DNA of 64,000 bases, from the NCBI GenBank assembly GCA_038235165.1, contig JBBSUG010000003.1:62001-126000 (forward strand), given 5' to 3'. The translations under genes were made by a program, and so were the position numbers. The notes beneath the pieces are model-generated. The model did not search any database and was not told the origin of the DNA. It saw only the letters and a list, made by a program, of their open reading frames with translations. This document shows positions 16,924 to 25,915 of this stretch, one piece after another. The stretch comes from GCA-002050365 sp038235165. Its GTDB lineage: Bacteria; Acidobacteriota; Blastocatellia; Pyrinomonadales; Pyrinomonadaceae. Positions within the stretch are counted from its first letter, which is position 1, and every line of letters begins with the position of its first letter.

Positions 16924-17754
16924 TTATCGCAAATAGTCTTCCAACTTCGTCGCCGCGTCCGTCCGTTCGTCGCGGTATTTAACGATGATCGGCGCGTAAA
17001 GTGACAAACCGTTTTCTTTGCCAAAACCGCTTGTAATCGCCCGCGAACCTTGCACGACGACCGCGCCTGCCGGGATTTCGAGCGGTTTTGTGCCGTCTGA
17101 TTTATAAACCTTTTCGTTCGTCAGATCAAAAACCGGAGTCGAGCGCGTTAAGATTACGCCCGAAGCCAAAACGCATTTTTCGCGGACGATCACACCTTCA
17201 TAAACGCCCGTGTTTCCGCCGACCAAGCAATCGTCTTCGATGACAACGGGATTTGCGTTGACAGGTTCAAGAACGCCGCCGATCTGCGCCGCCGCCGAAA
17301 TATGAACGCGCTTGCCAATTTGAGCGCACGAACCGACGAGCGCGTGCGAATCAATCATCGTGCCTTCGTCAACATACGCGCCGACATTAACATACATCGG
17401 CGGCATACAAACGACTCCGGGTGCAATATATGAACCGTCCCGAATCGTCGAACCGCCGGGAACGATGCGAACTTTGTCTTCCAACGTCATCGGACGAAGC
17501 GGATAAGTTTCCTTGTCAAAAAACTGAAACGATTCGCCGTTTTTCGACATTTCAACCATCGCGCCCATCTTAAAACCGAGCAAAATCCCCTGTTTCACCC
17601 AAGCGTTCGCGTTCCAATTCCCGTCCGCATCTTTTTCCGCCGCACGAATTTCGCCGCGCCGCAATGACGCTTTGAAATCTTCAAATATTTGGCGGTCATC
17701 GGCGGTAAATTCAGATTTGTCCAATAATTGTTTGATGTTTTCTTGTAATGTCAT
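16924..17754 (-). CDS. dapD: Tetrahydrodipicolinate N-succinyltransferase
   Basis: A 276-residue enzyme that succinylates tetrahydrodipicolinate in the succinylase branch of diaminopimelate and lysine synthesis. The left-handed beta-helix repeats are clear (MIDSHALVGSCAQIG, IEDDCLVGGNTGVYEG), and the length equals that of E. coli DapD. Its presence predicts DapC/DapE-type partners elsewhere. It reads in the same direction as dapA and dapB, but a small membrane protein gene separates it from dapA. The AT-rich TIR gene follows 40 bp later on the same strand, inserted next to the dap genes. Product names are firm; regulation is not visible. Confidence 0.95.
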   Translation of the reverse strand: MTLQENIKQLLDKSEFTADDRQIFEDFKASLRRGEIRAAEKDADGNWNANAWVKQGILLGFKMGAMVEMSKNGESFQFFDKETYPLRPMTLEDKVRIVPGGSTIRDGSYIAPGVVCMPPMYVNVGAYVDEGTMIDSHALVGSCAQIGKRVHISAAAQIGGVLEPVNANPVVIEDDCLVGGNTGVYEGVIVREKCVLASGVILTRSTPVFDLTNEKVYKSDGTKPLEIPAGAVVVQGSRAITSGFGKENGLSLYAPIIVKYRDERTDAATKLEDYLR

Positions 17755-17814
17755 TTTGATCTTGATTTATTAGTTTGTAATTAACTGTTGCAGTAATATA
17801 AATGCTGAAGTTTT

Positions 17815-18201
17815 TCAGCGTATTTTATTGAGCAAATCATTTATCTTTTTTTTGTGTAGCCGAGAATAGCGCAACGTAGAAGCGACCAGAAAATATCCGA
17901 GAATATGAAATGGAATCCAAATATAAAGCATCCGGTTATCAAACAAATCTCCTATTTCTTTCGTTATTGTCCCGCCTCCTGCTGTGAGGATTGAAGCACC
18001 AAAGAAAACATCAATTGTTAAAAAGACAATTCCTGACAAAAAAAAGTGTTTCGACCACGCAATTTCAGAATTTTTTCCTGAATTATCTTTGCCGAGTTTG
18101 TAAACTGAAAAAAAAAACGGTGTGATGAGAATCAGTACTCCAACCGTCGCCAAGAGAATTAAGATTCCTAAAAATCCTTGAAGTTCTATATTATAGCCCA
18201 T
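17815..18201 (-). CDS. Small integral membrane protein, unknown function
   Basis: A 128-residue protein with about four hydrophobic helices (GFLGILILLATVGVLILI, FFLSGIVFLTIDVFFGASIL, MLYIWIPFHILGYFLVAS) and a Lys-rich C-terminus (RLHKKKINDLLNKIR), so the tail is probably cytoplasmic. I do not recognise the family. The gene begins 2 bp after the dapA stop and is more AT-rich than the dap genes. It lies between dapA and dapD in the same direction and is probably co-transcribed, but nothing links it to lysine synthesis. Confidence 0.65.
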   Translation of the reverse strand: MGYNIELQGFLGILILLATVGVLILITPFFFSVYKLGKDNSGKNSEIAWSKHFFLSGIVFLTIDVFFGASILTAGGGTITKEIGDLFDNRMLYIWIPFHILGYFLVASTLRYSRLHKKKINDLLNKIR

Positions 18202-18203
18202 AA

Positions 18204-19100
18204 TTATTTTTGAGTGGTTAAAATCTCTTTCAATTTTTTCTGCGTTGGTTCAGTTACGGGAACGAGCGGCAACCGTAAATTTTCTTCGAGCAAACCCATT
18301 TCCTTCATCACGAATTTGCAGGGCGCAGGCGACGCTTCGATAAAATTTGCTTCCATTAAATCTAAAATTTGGTAATGGATTTTTCGCGCCGAAGTCCACG
18401 CGCCGTCGAGAGCTTTTTCGACCATCGCCGAAGTTTCTTTCGGCAGTTCATTCGCGCAGACCGAAACCAAACCGTCCGCGCCAACTGAAATCAACGGCAG
18501 CGTCGTCGCGTCGTCGCCGGAGAAAACTTTGAAATTCTTCGGACGATTCAAAATTATCTGCATTATTTGCGAGAAATTGACCGATGCTTCTTTGATTGCC
18601 GCGATGTTTTCGTATTCGTCGGCGAGTCGAATCGTTGTTTCGGCGGAAATATTCGAAGCCGTTCTGCCGGGAACATTGTAAAGCATAATCGGAAATTTCT
18701 TGACCGATTTGGCGATTTCGCCGAAGTGCGCGAACATCCCGTCCTGCGTCGGTTTGTTGTAATACGGCGCGACGATTAACGCGCCGTCTGCACCTAATTC
18801 ACGAACTTTTCTAGTCATTTCAATCGTTGCGGCGGTATTATTGCTGCCCGTTCCGGCGATGACTTTGGCTTTTAACTTGTGCGCGACTTCGATTGCCATT
18901 CGGATGACTTGAAGTTTTTCGTCGTCGTTCATCGTCGCGGCTTCGCCCGTCGTGCCGCACGGAATCAAAATGTTCACGCCGTTTTTGATCTGCCGTTCAC
19001 ACAAAGATTTAAAGCAGTCGTCGTCAACCGAACCGTCTCTGTGAAACGGTGTCACCAGTGCCGTGCCGCAGCCGCGCATCCAATCAATTTTCATCGTCAT
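18204..19100 (-). CDS. dapA: 4-hydroxy-tetrahydrodipicolinate synthase
   Basis: A 298-residue class I aldolase-type TIM barrel that condenses pyruvate with aspartate semialdehyde, the first committed step of the diaminopimelate pathway. Visible hallmarks are GCGTALVTPF, the CGTTGEAATM active-site loop, LYNVPGRTAS with the catalytic Tyr, and IKEASVNFSQ with the Schiff-base Lys. The start at 19100 (MTMKIDWMRG) was preferred over an upstream in-frame start because GGTGGA lies about 10 bp before it and the barrel strand starts right after. It heads the dapA / membrane protein / dapD run. dapB is on the same strand about 760 bp upstream, across a decayed M23 gene on the opposite strand. Confidence 0.95.
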   Translation of the reverse strand: MTMKIDWMRGCGTALVTPFHRDGSVDDDCFKSLCERQIKNGVNILIPCGTTGEAATMNDDEKLQVIRMAIEVAHKLKAKVIAGTGSNNTAATIEMTRKVRELGADGALIVAPYYNKPTQDGMFAHFGEIAKSVKKFPIMLYNVPGRTASNISAETTIRLADEYENIAAIKEASVNFSQIMQIILNRPKNFKVFSGDDATTLPLISVGADGLVSVCANELPKETSAMVEKALDGAWTSARKIHYQILDLMEANFIEASPAPCKFVMKEMGLLEENLRLPLVPVTEPTQKKLKEILTTQK

Positions 19101-19200
19101 ATTTATTTTTTCCACCCGCCGTATTTTTCTTGACTTACTTTGAAAGTATATGTCCATAATTGCAGAGTTACAAAAAACGGACGGAACAAAGTTTTCGATT

Positions 19201-19831
19201 ATGCAAATATTTAATTATCTCAAAGGCTTGTTTTTGATATGCGGTTTAGTGTGTCTTATTTCGTGCGAAATGCCGCAGGCGCAAACAATAAATCAACCGC
19301 AAACTTTGACGACACCGGAAAAAACTCCGCCACCGATTATTGCCGACAAATTTGCCTACCTGGTCGGTAAAACCGGCTCTTTGACGCAGTCGAAAGATAA
19401 AAAAGACAATTGGTATAACGCGCAGGATTTCACCGTCAACACACATCTCGGCGAAGATTAAAACTTAAATTCCGGCGGCAATACCGATTGCGGCGAACCG
19501 GTTTACGCGGCGGCGAACGGCACGATTGTTTACGCCGAAAACGCCGGAAATCGGTTGGGGAAACGTCGTCATCGTCGAACATAGTTTGCCCGCCGGCAAA
19601 AAAGTGCAGACGCTCTACGGACACTTACGAAAAATATTAAAAACGGGCGGCGAAGTAAAACTGCGCGAACAAATCAGCGAAGTCGGCAACGCCGACGGCA
19701 AGTATTTGTGTCATCTGCATTTTGAACTGCGCGACGAAACCTGCCCGATGTGGAATCAAGCCGGCGCAGGCTATTCGGCGGAACATAAAGGCTGGCTCGA
19801 CCCGTCGAATTTTATTGATAAACACCACTAA
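19201..19831 (+). pseudogene. M23 peptidase-family lipoprotein, broken by a stop and a frameshift
   Basis: The 5' part encodes a lipoprotein signal (LFLICGLVCLISC with the lipobox Cys) and runs to HLGED, where a TAA at 19459-19461 interrupts the frame. Translation past it continues with family sequence (NLNSGGNTDCGEPVYAAANG), so the TAA replaces a residue that is usually Trp. Near 19545-19555 the frame shifts, and the next frame continues IGWGNVVIVEHSLPAGKK and YGHLRK to CHLHFELRD, the M23 HxH motif. Two independent lesions make a functional product unlikely. Intact relatives are periplasmic lysostaphin-like peptidoglycan endopeptidases or inactive scaffolds. It reads against dapA and dapB, between which it sits. 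The start could also be at 19150, but the ATG at 19201 gives the best signal peptide. Confidence 0.8.
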
Positions 19832-19855
19832 AGTTCGGCAAAAATGCCGTCTGTA

Positions 19856-20557
19856 TTAGCTGTGTTTCAAAATCTCGTCCACCACATCCGTAAATTCATA
19901 AAAACCGGTGCGTTCGGCAATCCATTCCGCCGCCAAAATCGCGCCGGAAGCAAAACCTTCGCGTGAACGCGCAAAATGTTCGAGCAGAATTTGGTCAGCC
20001 GTGCCGTCGAACCCGACGCGGTGCGTTCCCGGAATATGTCCAGCACGGGTTGAAGAAACGCTGAAATCTTTTTTGATCTGTTCGGCAACAATCTCTTTTA
20101 ACTTCAAAGCCGTCCCGGAAGGCGCGTCCAGCTTGCGCGAATGATGCTGTTCTTCAATAAACGCTTCATAATCGTCGAATTTGGCGACGATTTCCGCCGC
20201 AAAATTCGTAATGCGGTAGAATAAATTCACGCCGATTGAAAAGTTCGCACCGAAAACGAACGCGCCGTTTTTTGCTTCGATCAAACTTTTTATCGAATCT
20301 TTCTCGGCGTTCCAGCCCGTCGTTCCTTCGACCAGCGGGATACCGGCAAACAGACACGCTTCGACATTACGTTTGACAGCGGCGGCAATTGAAAAATCAA
20401 TCGCCGCATCAACATCATCTAACTTTTTCGCTAATTCGCTTGCCGTCAAATGTGCGTCCGCTTCGTCAATGACGACTGTTATCTCGTGCTTTTTATTTTC
20501 GGCTAGAATTTCAATAATCCTGCCCATCACGCCGTAACCAATTAGTGCTATTTTCAT
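19856..20557 (-). CDS. dapB: 4-hydroxy-tetrahydrodipicolinate reductase
   Basis: A 233-residue NAD(P)H-dependent reductase for the step after DapA. The Rossmann start IALIGYGVMGRIIE, the GTTGWN loop, NFSIGVNLFY and the signature EQHHSRKLDAPSGTALKLKE (catalytic His-His and Lys) are all present. It is slightly shorter than E. coli DapB (273), mainly by compact loops in the N-terminal domain, as in several non-proteobacterial enzymes. It is the most upstream dap gene of the minus-strand block, opening about 310 bp from the divergent M28 peptidase gene. Confidence 0.95.
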   Translation of the reverse strand: MKIALIGYGVMGRIIEILAENKKHEITVVIDEADAHLTASELAKKLDDVDAAIDFSIAAAVKRNVEACLFAGIPLVEGTTGWNAEKDSIKSLIEAKNGAFVFGANFSIGVNLFYRITNFAAEIVAKFDDYEAFIEEQHHSRKLDAPSGTALKLKEIVAEQIKKDFSVSSTRAGHIPGTHRVGFDGTADQILLEHFARSREGFASGAILAAEWIAERTGFYEFTDVVDEILKHS

Positions 20558-20871
20558 TATTCTGAGATTATTGCACGGGGCAAATGTGATTGAAAGATTC
20601 CGACGCGTAAAATAAATTATTTTTGCACAAAACTTTAATGCAAATTCGTGCGTATGTATTTTCGAGCAATACTTAAAAATCCGCGAATCATTGGAAAACT
20701 AAATCTGCCTTTGATTGTCCGTCATTTCTGTCAATCAATTTCCAACTTTTAGAAAAGCGTCAACAAATTCTTTCTAAAAGAATACGCGTATTTGCTAATG
20801 AAAATAGACAAAGGCAAATTTGCTTTTTTCAAATACAGACCGAAAACCAAACCGAACTTATTCTGAACTTA
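20558..20871. other. Divergent intergenic region (dapB / M28) with small dyads
   Basis: No gene seen. It holds dyads at 20711-20738 (TTGATTG against CAATCAA) and at 20746-20780 (CTTTTAGAAA against TTTCTAAAAG, a perfect 10-bp stem), and a GCAAATTTGC palindrome near 20815-20825. Promoters for both genes must lie here, but no box stands out. Confidence 0.5.
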
Positions 20872-22341
20872 ATGAGATATTTACACATTCCGAAAATCAT
20901 CGTCTTAATCGTATTTTTATCAGCTTCTGTTAGTTTCAGCGAAGCGCAGACGGCAACCGGCGCGAAACAGAAATTACAAACTTCCGCCCCTGAAAACGGT
21001 GCGGTCGAAGAGAGAAACGTTCGCGCCGAACTGAATTTTCTGGCAAGCGACGCTTTGCAGGGGCGCGGCAGCGGAACGCAGTTTGAATGGATTGCCGCGC
21101 AATATATCGGTTCACAATTGCAGCAATTCGGCGTTGAACCGGCGGGCGAAACGGACGCTTCGGGCAACAAAACTTATCTGCAAACCGTCAACATTACGCG
21201 AAATTCTTTCGCCGGAAATCCGGCTTTGACGTATAAAATAAAAGATGCAAACGTAACTTTGGAACACGGCAAGGAATTGCTTATCTTGCGGATGAACGCG
21301 GCGCAGATCAGCGGTAATTTACAGAAAATGACTTCATTGGACGCGAAACCGAAAACCGGCGCGATTGTTTTTATCAAACTGAAGGAAGGCGAAGATTCAT
21401 CGAAACTGATGCAGAACGCGCAGACTTTTCTTGATAACGGCGCGGCGGCGGCAATCGTCGAAATGCCGATTCCGCAGGAACAGTGGAATAATCTCGCGGC
21501 GCGTCCGATTTCGTTCACGACGATTTCCGGCGGCGCGGACAAAAAGATGAATCCGTCGGGACTTATTGTCATCAGCAAAGACGCGGCAAGCGCACTTGAC
21601 AAAATTGCCGACGGAACGCAAATCGAAATAAAAGGCGAATTAAACGCACCGAAAACTCTGCGAACGTGGAACGCCGTCGGCGAAATAAAGGGCATTGACG
21701 CGCGGTTGGCGACGGAAGTGATTCTTTTAAGCGCACATCTCGATCATCTCGGCGTTCGTGAAAATGCGCCGGGTGACGACAAAATTTTTAACGGCGCGGA
21801 CGACGACGCTTCCGGCTGTGTCGCGGTTTTAGAATTGGCGCGTGTTCTCGGCAAAGGTGCGCGTCCGAAGCGAACTATTCAATTCGCATTTTTCGGCAGT
21901 GAAGAAGCGGGCGGTTTCGGAGCGCAGTATTTTGTAGGTAATCTGGCATTTCCGAAAGATCATCTGGTGGCGAATCTGGAATTTGAAATGATTGGTCGCC
22001 CGGATGAAAAAGTGGCGGCGGATGAACTTTGGCTGACAGGTTATGAGCGTTCAAATCTCGGCGCGGAACTCGCCAAGCGCGGCGCGAAATTGGTCAACGA
22101 TCCGCATCCCGAACAAAACTTTTTTCAGCGTTCCGATAATTATACGCTTGCCAAACAAGGCGTAATCGCGCACACCGTTTCGAGTTTCGGTCTGCACACG
22201 GATTATCATCACGCCAGCGACGAGATAAAAACAATTGATTTCAAACATATGACGCGGGCGATAAATTCAATGGTCGAACCCGTCAATTGGTTAGTTAATT
22301 CAGATTTTAAGCCCGCTTGGTTTGAAGGTATGAAACCTTAG
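20872..22341 (+). CDS. M28 family metallopeptidase with PA domain, exported
   Basis: A 489-residue aminopeptidase-like protein with a signal peptide (IPKIIVLIVFLSASVSFSEAQ). A protease-associated insert at about 130-260 precedes the catalytic core. The two-zinc site is visible: SAHLDHLG (about 288), GADDDASG with the bridging Asp, FGSEEAGGFG with catalytic and ligand Glu, EMIGRP, and a final His in TDYHHASDE. It probably trims peptides in the periplasm or outside the cell. It leads a run of three plus-strand exported proteases with the two S41 genes; only about 30 bp separate it from the first, so co-transcription is likely. Confidence 0.92.
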   Translation: MRYLHIPKIIVLIVFLSASVSFSEAQTATGAKQKLQTSAPENGAVEERNVRAELNFLASDALQGRGSGTQFEWIAAQYIGSQLQQFGVEPAGETDASGNKTYLQTVNITRNSFAGNPALTYKIKDANVTLEHGKELLILRMNAAQISGNLQKMTSLDAKPKTGAIVFIKLKEGEDSSKLMQNAQTFLDNGAAAAIVEMPIPQEQWNNLAARPISFTTISGGADKKMNPSGLIVISKDAASALDKIADGTQIEIKGELNAPKTLRTWNAVGEIKGIDARLATEVILLSAHLDHLGVRENAPGDDKIFNGADDDASGCVAVLELARVLGKGARPKRTIQFAFFGSEEAGGFGAQYFVGNLAFPKDHLVANLEFEMIGRPDEKVAADELWLTGYERSNLGAELAKRGAKLVNDPHPEQNFFQRSDNYTLAKQGVIAHTVSSFGLHTDYHHASDEIKTIDFKHMTRAINSMVEPVNWLVNSDFKPAWFEGMKP

Positions 22342-22370
22342 AGCCATCCGCGCTCCGACTATAAAATTTT

Positions 22371-25300
22371 ATGAAAAAGTCTATTTTTGTATTTTTGATA
22401 ATAGTTTTCGTCTGCACCGCGATTTTTGCACAGAACGACGCACCGACGCTGTTTCGGCAGCCGACGATTAGCAAAACCGCCATTGTTTTTTCATACGCGG
22501 GAGATTTGTGGAGCGTGGCGCGAAGCGGCGGCGATGCGAAAAGATTGACGACGGGCATCGGAATCGAAGCAAATCCGTATTTTTCGCCGGATGGAAATTT
22601 AATTGCTTTTACCGGCGAATATGACGGCAACACGGACGTTTACGTCATTCCGGCGAATGGCGGCGTGCCGAAACGTCTGACTTATCATCCCGCGCTTGAC
22701 GAAGTTTCGGGTTGGACAAATGACGGCAAAAGCATTTTGTTTTCTTCGACGCGCAACAGCAGTTCAAATTATTCAAGGCTTTTTACAATGCCGATTGACG
22801 GCGGCGGTTTGCCAAATGAAATTCCGCTGCCGATGGCAAATCGCGGCTGGCTTTCGCCCGACGGAAATTATGTCGCTTATGAGCCGCTTTCGCAGTGGCA
22901 GGAAGATTGGAAACATTATCGCGGCGGACAGACACAGCCGATTTGGATTGCCAAACTCGCCGATTCGACGGTTGAAAAAGTTCCGCGTGAAAATTCAAAC
23001 GATAAATGTCCGATGTGGATCGGCGACAAAGTTTATTTTTTATCGGACAGAAACGGCGGCACTGTTTCACTTTTTTCGTTTGATACGAGATCGAAAAAAG
23101 TCGAACAAGTTATTGATAATAAAGGTCTTGACATCAAAAATGCTTCGACGGGCGCGGGCGCAATTGTTTATGAACAGTTCGGCGCGATTTACACGCTTGA
23201 TGCCGGATCGAAAACGCCGAAAAAGGTAGATATTCGCGTCGCCGGAGATTTTTCGGGCATTCGTCCGCGTTATGAAAAAGTGGGAAATCGAATTACAAAC
23301 GCGGCGATTTCGCCAAACGGCATTCGCGCCGTTTTTGAAGCTCGCGGCGAAATAATTTCTGCGCCTGCCGATAAAGGCGATGCCAGAGATTTGACGAATA
23401 CGACAAATGTGATGGAACGCGATCCGTCGTGGTCGCCGGACGGCAAATGGATTGCATATTTTTCCGACGAATCGGGCGAGTATATGCTGCATTTGCGCGA
23501 TCAGAACGGAATGGGCGACATCAAAAAATTCCCGCTCGGCGACGGCAAAACAGGTTTTTATTCGTCGCCTGTTTGGTCGCCGGACAGCAAAAAAATCGCG
23601 TATAACGACAATCACGTTAATCTCTGGTATCTCGACATCGAAACAGGCAAAAACGTCAAAGTTGACACTAATACTTTTGCCGATCTCGAAGATGTTTTAG
23701 AACCTGCGTGGTCGCCGGACAGCCGCTGGATAAGTTACGTCAAACAGCTCGATAATCGTTTGCGTTCGGTTTGTCTGTATTCGCTCGACAACAAAAAAGT
23801 CAATCAAATCACCGATGGTTTGGGCGATGCGCGTTTCACCGCGTTTGATAAAAGCGGCAAATATATCTTCTTTACGGCAAGTACCGATGTCGGTCCGAGC
23901 ATCAGTTTTGCCGACCTTTCGGGCATTGATCATCAAACTTCGCGCAGTGTTTACGCGATTGTTTTGCGAAACGACATTCCTTCGCCGATTGCGCCGGAAA
24001 GCGATGAAGAAAAAATTCAACCGGAAAAGAAAGACGAACCGCCCGTAAAAATGCCCGCAGTTACGCCGACACCGCAATCTTCGCCGACACCTGTTACGAC
24101 TCCGGCGGAAACTCCGGCGGAAAAACCTGCTGAAACTCCGTCGCCGTCGCCGTCACCGACACCGAAAAAAGAACCTGAATTAACACGGATTGACCTCGAC
24201 GGAATTGACCAGCGCGTGATTGCGATTTCGCAGATTCCGGCGCGAAATTATAACGGACTTTACGCGGGAAAAGCGGGAATTTTTTACGTTACGGAAGTTC
24301 CGCAAGCGCAAAACGCACCGTCCGGTTTGACACTCAGCAAATTCGATTTGGAAAAACGCAAATTTGAAGAAGTAAAACCGGGTATCAGCAGTTTTAAGAT
24401 TTCCGCAAACGGCGAAAAAATGCTTTACAGTCAGGGCGCGACGTGGAATTTAGTTTCGACAACTTCTCCGACCAAACCCGGTGAAGGCGTTGTTAAAACG
24501 TCCGGTATGGAAGTTTATGTTGACCCGCGAGCCGAATGGAAACAGATGTTTAATGAAGTTTGGCGCGGTGAACGTGATTTCTTTTACGATCCGAATCTGC
24601 ACGGTTTGGACATCGAAAAGGCGAAAAAACTTTACGCGCCGTATCTCGAAGTCGTTGCGCATCGTGATGATTTGAATTATCTGTTCCGCGAAATGCTCAA
24701 TCAGATCGTCGTCGGGCATATGTTTATCAGCGGCGGCGACCAGCCGAGAGCTGACAGCGTTTCGGTCGGTCTGCTCGGCGCGGATTATAAAATTGAAAAT
24801 AATCGCTATCGTTTTGCCAGAATTTATAACGGCGAAAATTGGAATCCGAACGCGCGCGCGCCTTTGACCGCGCCGGGCGTTAATGTCAAAGCCGGAGAAT
24901 ATTTGATTGCCGTGAGCGGACGTGAAGTTACTGCGAAAGATAACATTTACAGCTTTTTTCAAAATCTGGCGGGCAAACAAATCGTCATCAAAGTCGGGAA
25001 AAGGGCAGATGGCAAAGATGCGAGAGAGGTGACGGTCGTGCCGACGGGAAGCGAAAACGGTCTGCGAAATCTGGCGTGGATCGAAGACAACCGGCGCACG
25101 GTTGATAAATTGAGCGGCGGTCGCCTCGCTTACGTTTATATTCCGAACACGGGCGGCGGCGGTTACGCGAGTTTTAACCGTTATTTCTTCGCGCAGACGA
25201 ATAAACAGGGCGCGGTCATTGACGAACGCTTTAACGGCGGTGGTTTGCTCGCCGATTACGTCGTCGAATATCTGAAACGTCAGCAGCTTGCTAAAATCGC

Positions 25301-25745
25301 CTTCCGCGACGGCAAAGACTGGAATGTTCCGGCAGGCGCGATTTACGGACCGAAAGCGATGCTCATCAATGAATTAGCCGGTTCGGGCGGCGACGCGATG
25401 CCGTGGTTTTTCAAAAAATCAAACGTCGGCGCGTTGATCGGCAAAAGAACGTGGGGCGGCTTGGTTCGCGCTTCGGGAATGCCGGGTTTGATGGACGGCG
25501 GCAGAGTAACTGCTCCGAACGGCGCGGTTTACGGACTTGGCGGCGAATGGGAAGTCGAAAACGTCGGTGTCGCGCCCGACATTGAAGTCGAATACGATCC
25601 GGCAATGTGGCGGCAGGGACGCGATCCGCAGCTTGAAAAAGCCGTCGAATGGCTTTTGGGCGAATTGCAAAAGAATCCACCGAAGGAATACAAACGTCCT
25701 GCTTATCCTGATTATCACAATGGAGACGGATTAGGGAAGCCATAA
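22371..25745 (+). CDS. Tricorn-like S41 protease, copy 1
   Basis: A 1124-residue exported protease with signal peptide (SIFVFLIIVFVCTAIFAQ). Residues about 30-550 form beta-propellers with PD40-type repeats (SPDGNLIAFTGEYDG, SPDGKWIAYFSDESGEY). A Pro/Thr/Ser-rich spacer at about 565-605 is followed by the core: a His in VVGHMFISGGD (about 781), a PDZ-like region, and the nucleophile Ser in ELAGSGGDAMPWF (about 1004). In tricorn the propellers gate peptides of about 6-12 residues. The Pro-rich spacer is absent from the paralogue immediately downstream, so the pair has diverged mainly there. Tandem duplication with the next gene is evident from the matching N-termini (TLFRQPT and MLFRQPT), propeller repeats and core motifs. 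Confidence 0.92.
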   Translation: MKKSIFVFLIIVFVCTAIFAQNDAPTLFRQPTISKTAIVFSYAGDLWSVARSGGDAKRLTTGIGIEANPYFSPDGNLIAFTGEYDGNTDVYVIPANGGVPKRLTYHPALDEVSGWTNDGKSILFSSTRNSSSNYSRLFTMPIDGGGLPNEIPLPMANRGWLSPDGNYVAYEPLSQWQEDWKHYRGGQTQPIWIAKLADSTVEKVPRENSNDKCPMWIGDKVYFLSDRNGGTVSLFSFDTRSKKVEQVIDNKGLDIKNASTGAGAIVYEQFGAIYTLDAGSKTPKKVDIRVAGDFSGIRPRYEKVGNRITNAAISPNGIRAVFEARGEIISAPADKGDARDLTNTTNVMERDPSWSPDGKWIAYFSDESGEYMLHLRDQNGMGDIKKFPLGDGKTGFYSSPVWSPDSKKIAYNDNHVNLWYLDIETGKNVKVDTNTFADLEDVLEPAWSPDSRWISYVKQLDNRLRSVCLYSLDNKKVNQITDGLGDARFTAFDKSGKYIFFTASTDVGPSISFADLSGIDHQTSRSVYAIVLRNDIPSPIAPESDEEKIQPEKKDEPPVKMPAVTPTPQSSPTPVTTPAETPAEKPAETPSPSPSPTPKKEPELTRIDLDGIDQRVIAISQIPARNYNGLYAGKAGIFYVTEVPQAQNAPSGLTLSKFDLEKRKFEEVKPGISSFKISANGEKMLYSQGATWNLVSTTSPTKPGEGVVKTSGMEVYVDPRAEWKQMFNEVWRGERDFFYDPNLHGLDIEKAKKLYAPYLEVVAHRDDLNYLFREMLNQIVVGHMFISGGDQPRADSVSVGLLGADYKIENNRYRFARIYNGENWNPNARAPLTAPGVNVKAGEYLIAVSGREVTAKDNIYSFFQNLAGKQIVIKVGKRADGKDAREVTVVPTGSENGLRNLAWIEDNRRTVDKLSGGRLAYVYIPNTGGGGYASFNRYFFAQTNKQGAVIDERFNGGGLLADYVVEYLKRQQLAKIAFRDGKDWNVPAGAIYGPKAMLINELAGSGGDAMPWFFKKSNVGALIGKRTWGGLVRASGMPGLMDGGRVTAPNGAVYGLGGEWEVENVGVAPDIEVEYDPAMWRQGRDPQLEKAVEWLLGELQKNPPKEYKRPAYPDYHNGDGLGKP

Positions 25746-25750
25746 AGACT

Positions 25751-25895
25751 GGAGCGCAAGCAGCTTGCTTGCCGCCGTTCCAGCGAAGCGGGGAACGGCG
25801 ACGGCGTGCAATTACTTAAAAGTATGTAGGAAATGTGGCGTGTGTCCGTTCGTGCTTCGCACCGAACGGACAGGCAAGCAAGCTGCTTGCGCTCC
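25751..25895. repeat. REP-like composite element with 23-bp terminal inverted repeats
   Basis: Arms 25751-25773 and 25873-25895 are perfect 23-bp inverted repeats beginning GGAGCGC. Inside are two hairpins in opposite orientation: 25774-25799 (8-bp stem GCCGTTCC/GGAACGGC) and 25843-25872 (10-bp stem). The loop of the first carries GCGAAGC (25783-25789) and that of the second its complement GCTTCGC (25854-25860). The inverted pair of hairpin units resembles BIME-type arrays of REP sequences. No transposase is present in the element. It lies exactly between the two S41 paralogues. Confidence 0.8.
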
Positions 25896-25915
25896 GTCAG
25901 ACACAGGAGAAACTA

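Noticed and set aside
19459..19461. Stop readthrough or recoding in the M23 gene
   Set aside because: The stop is TAA and a second lesion (frameshift) follows, so simple gene decay is the better explanation.
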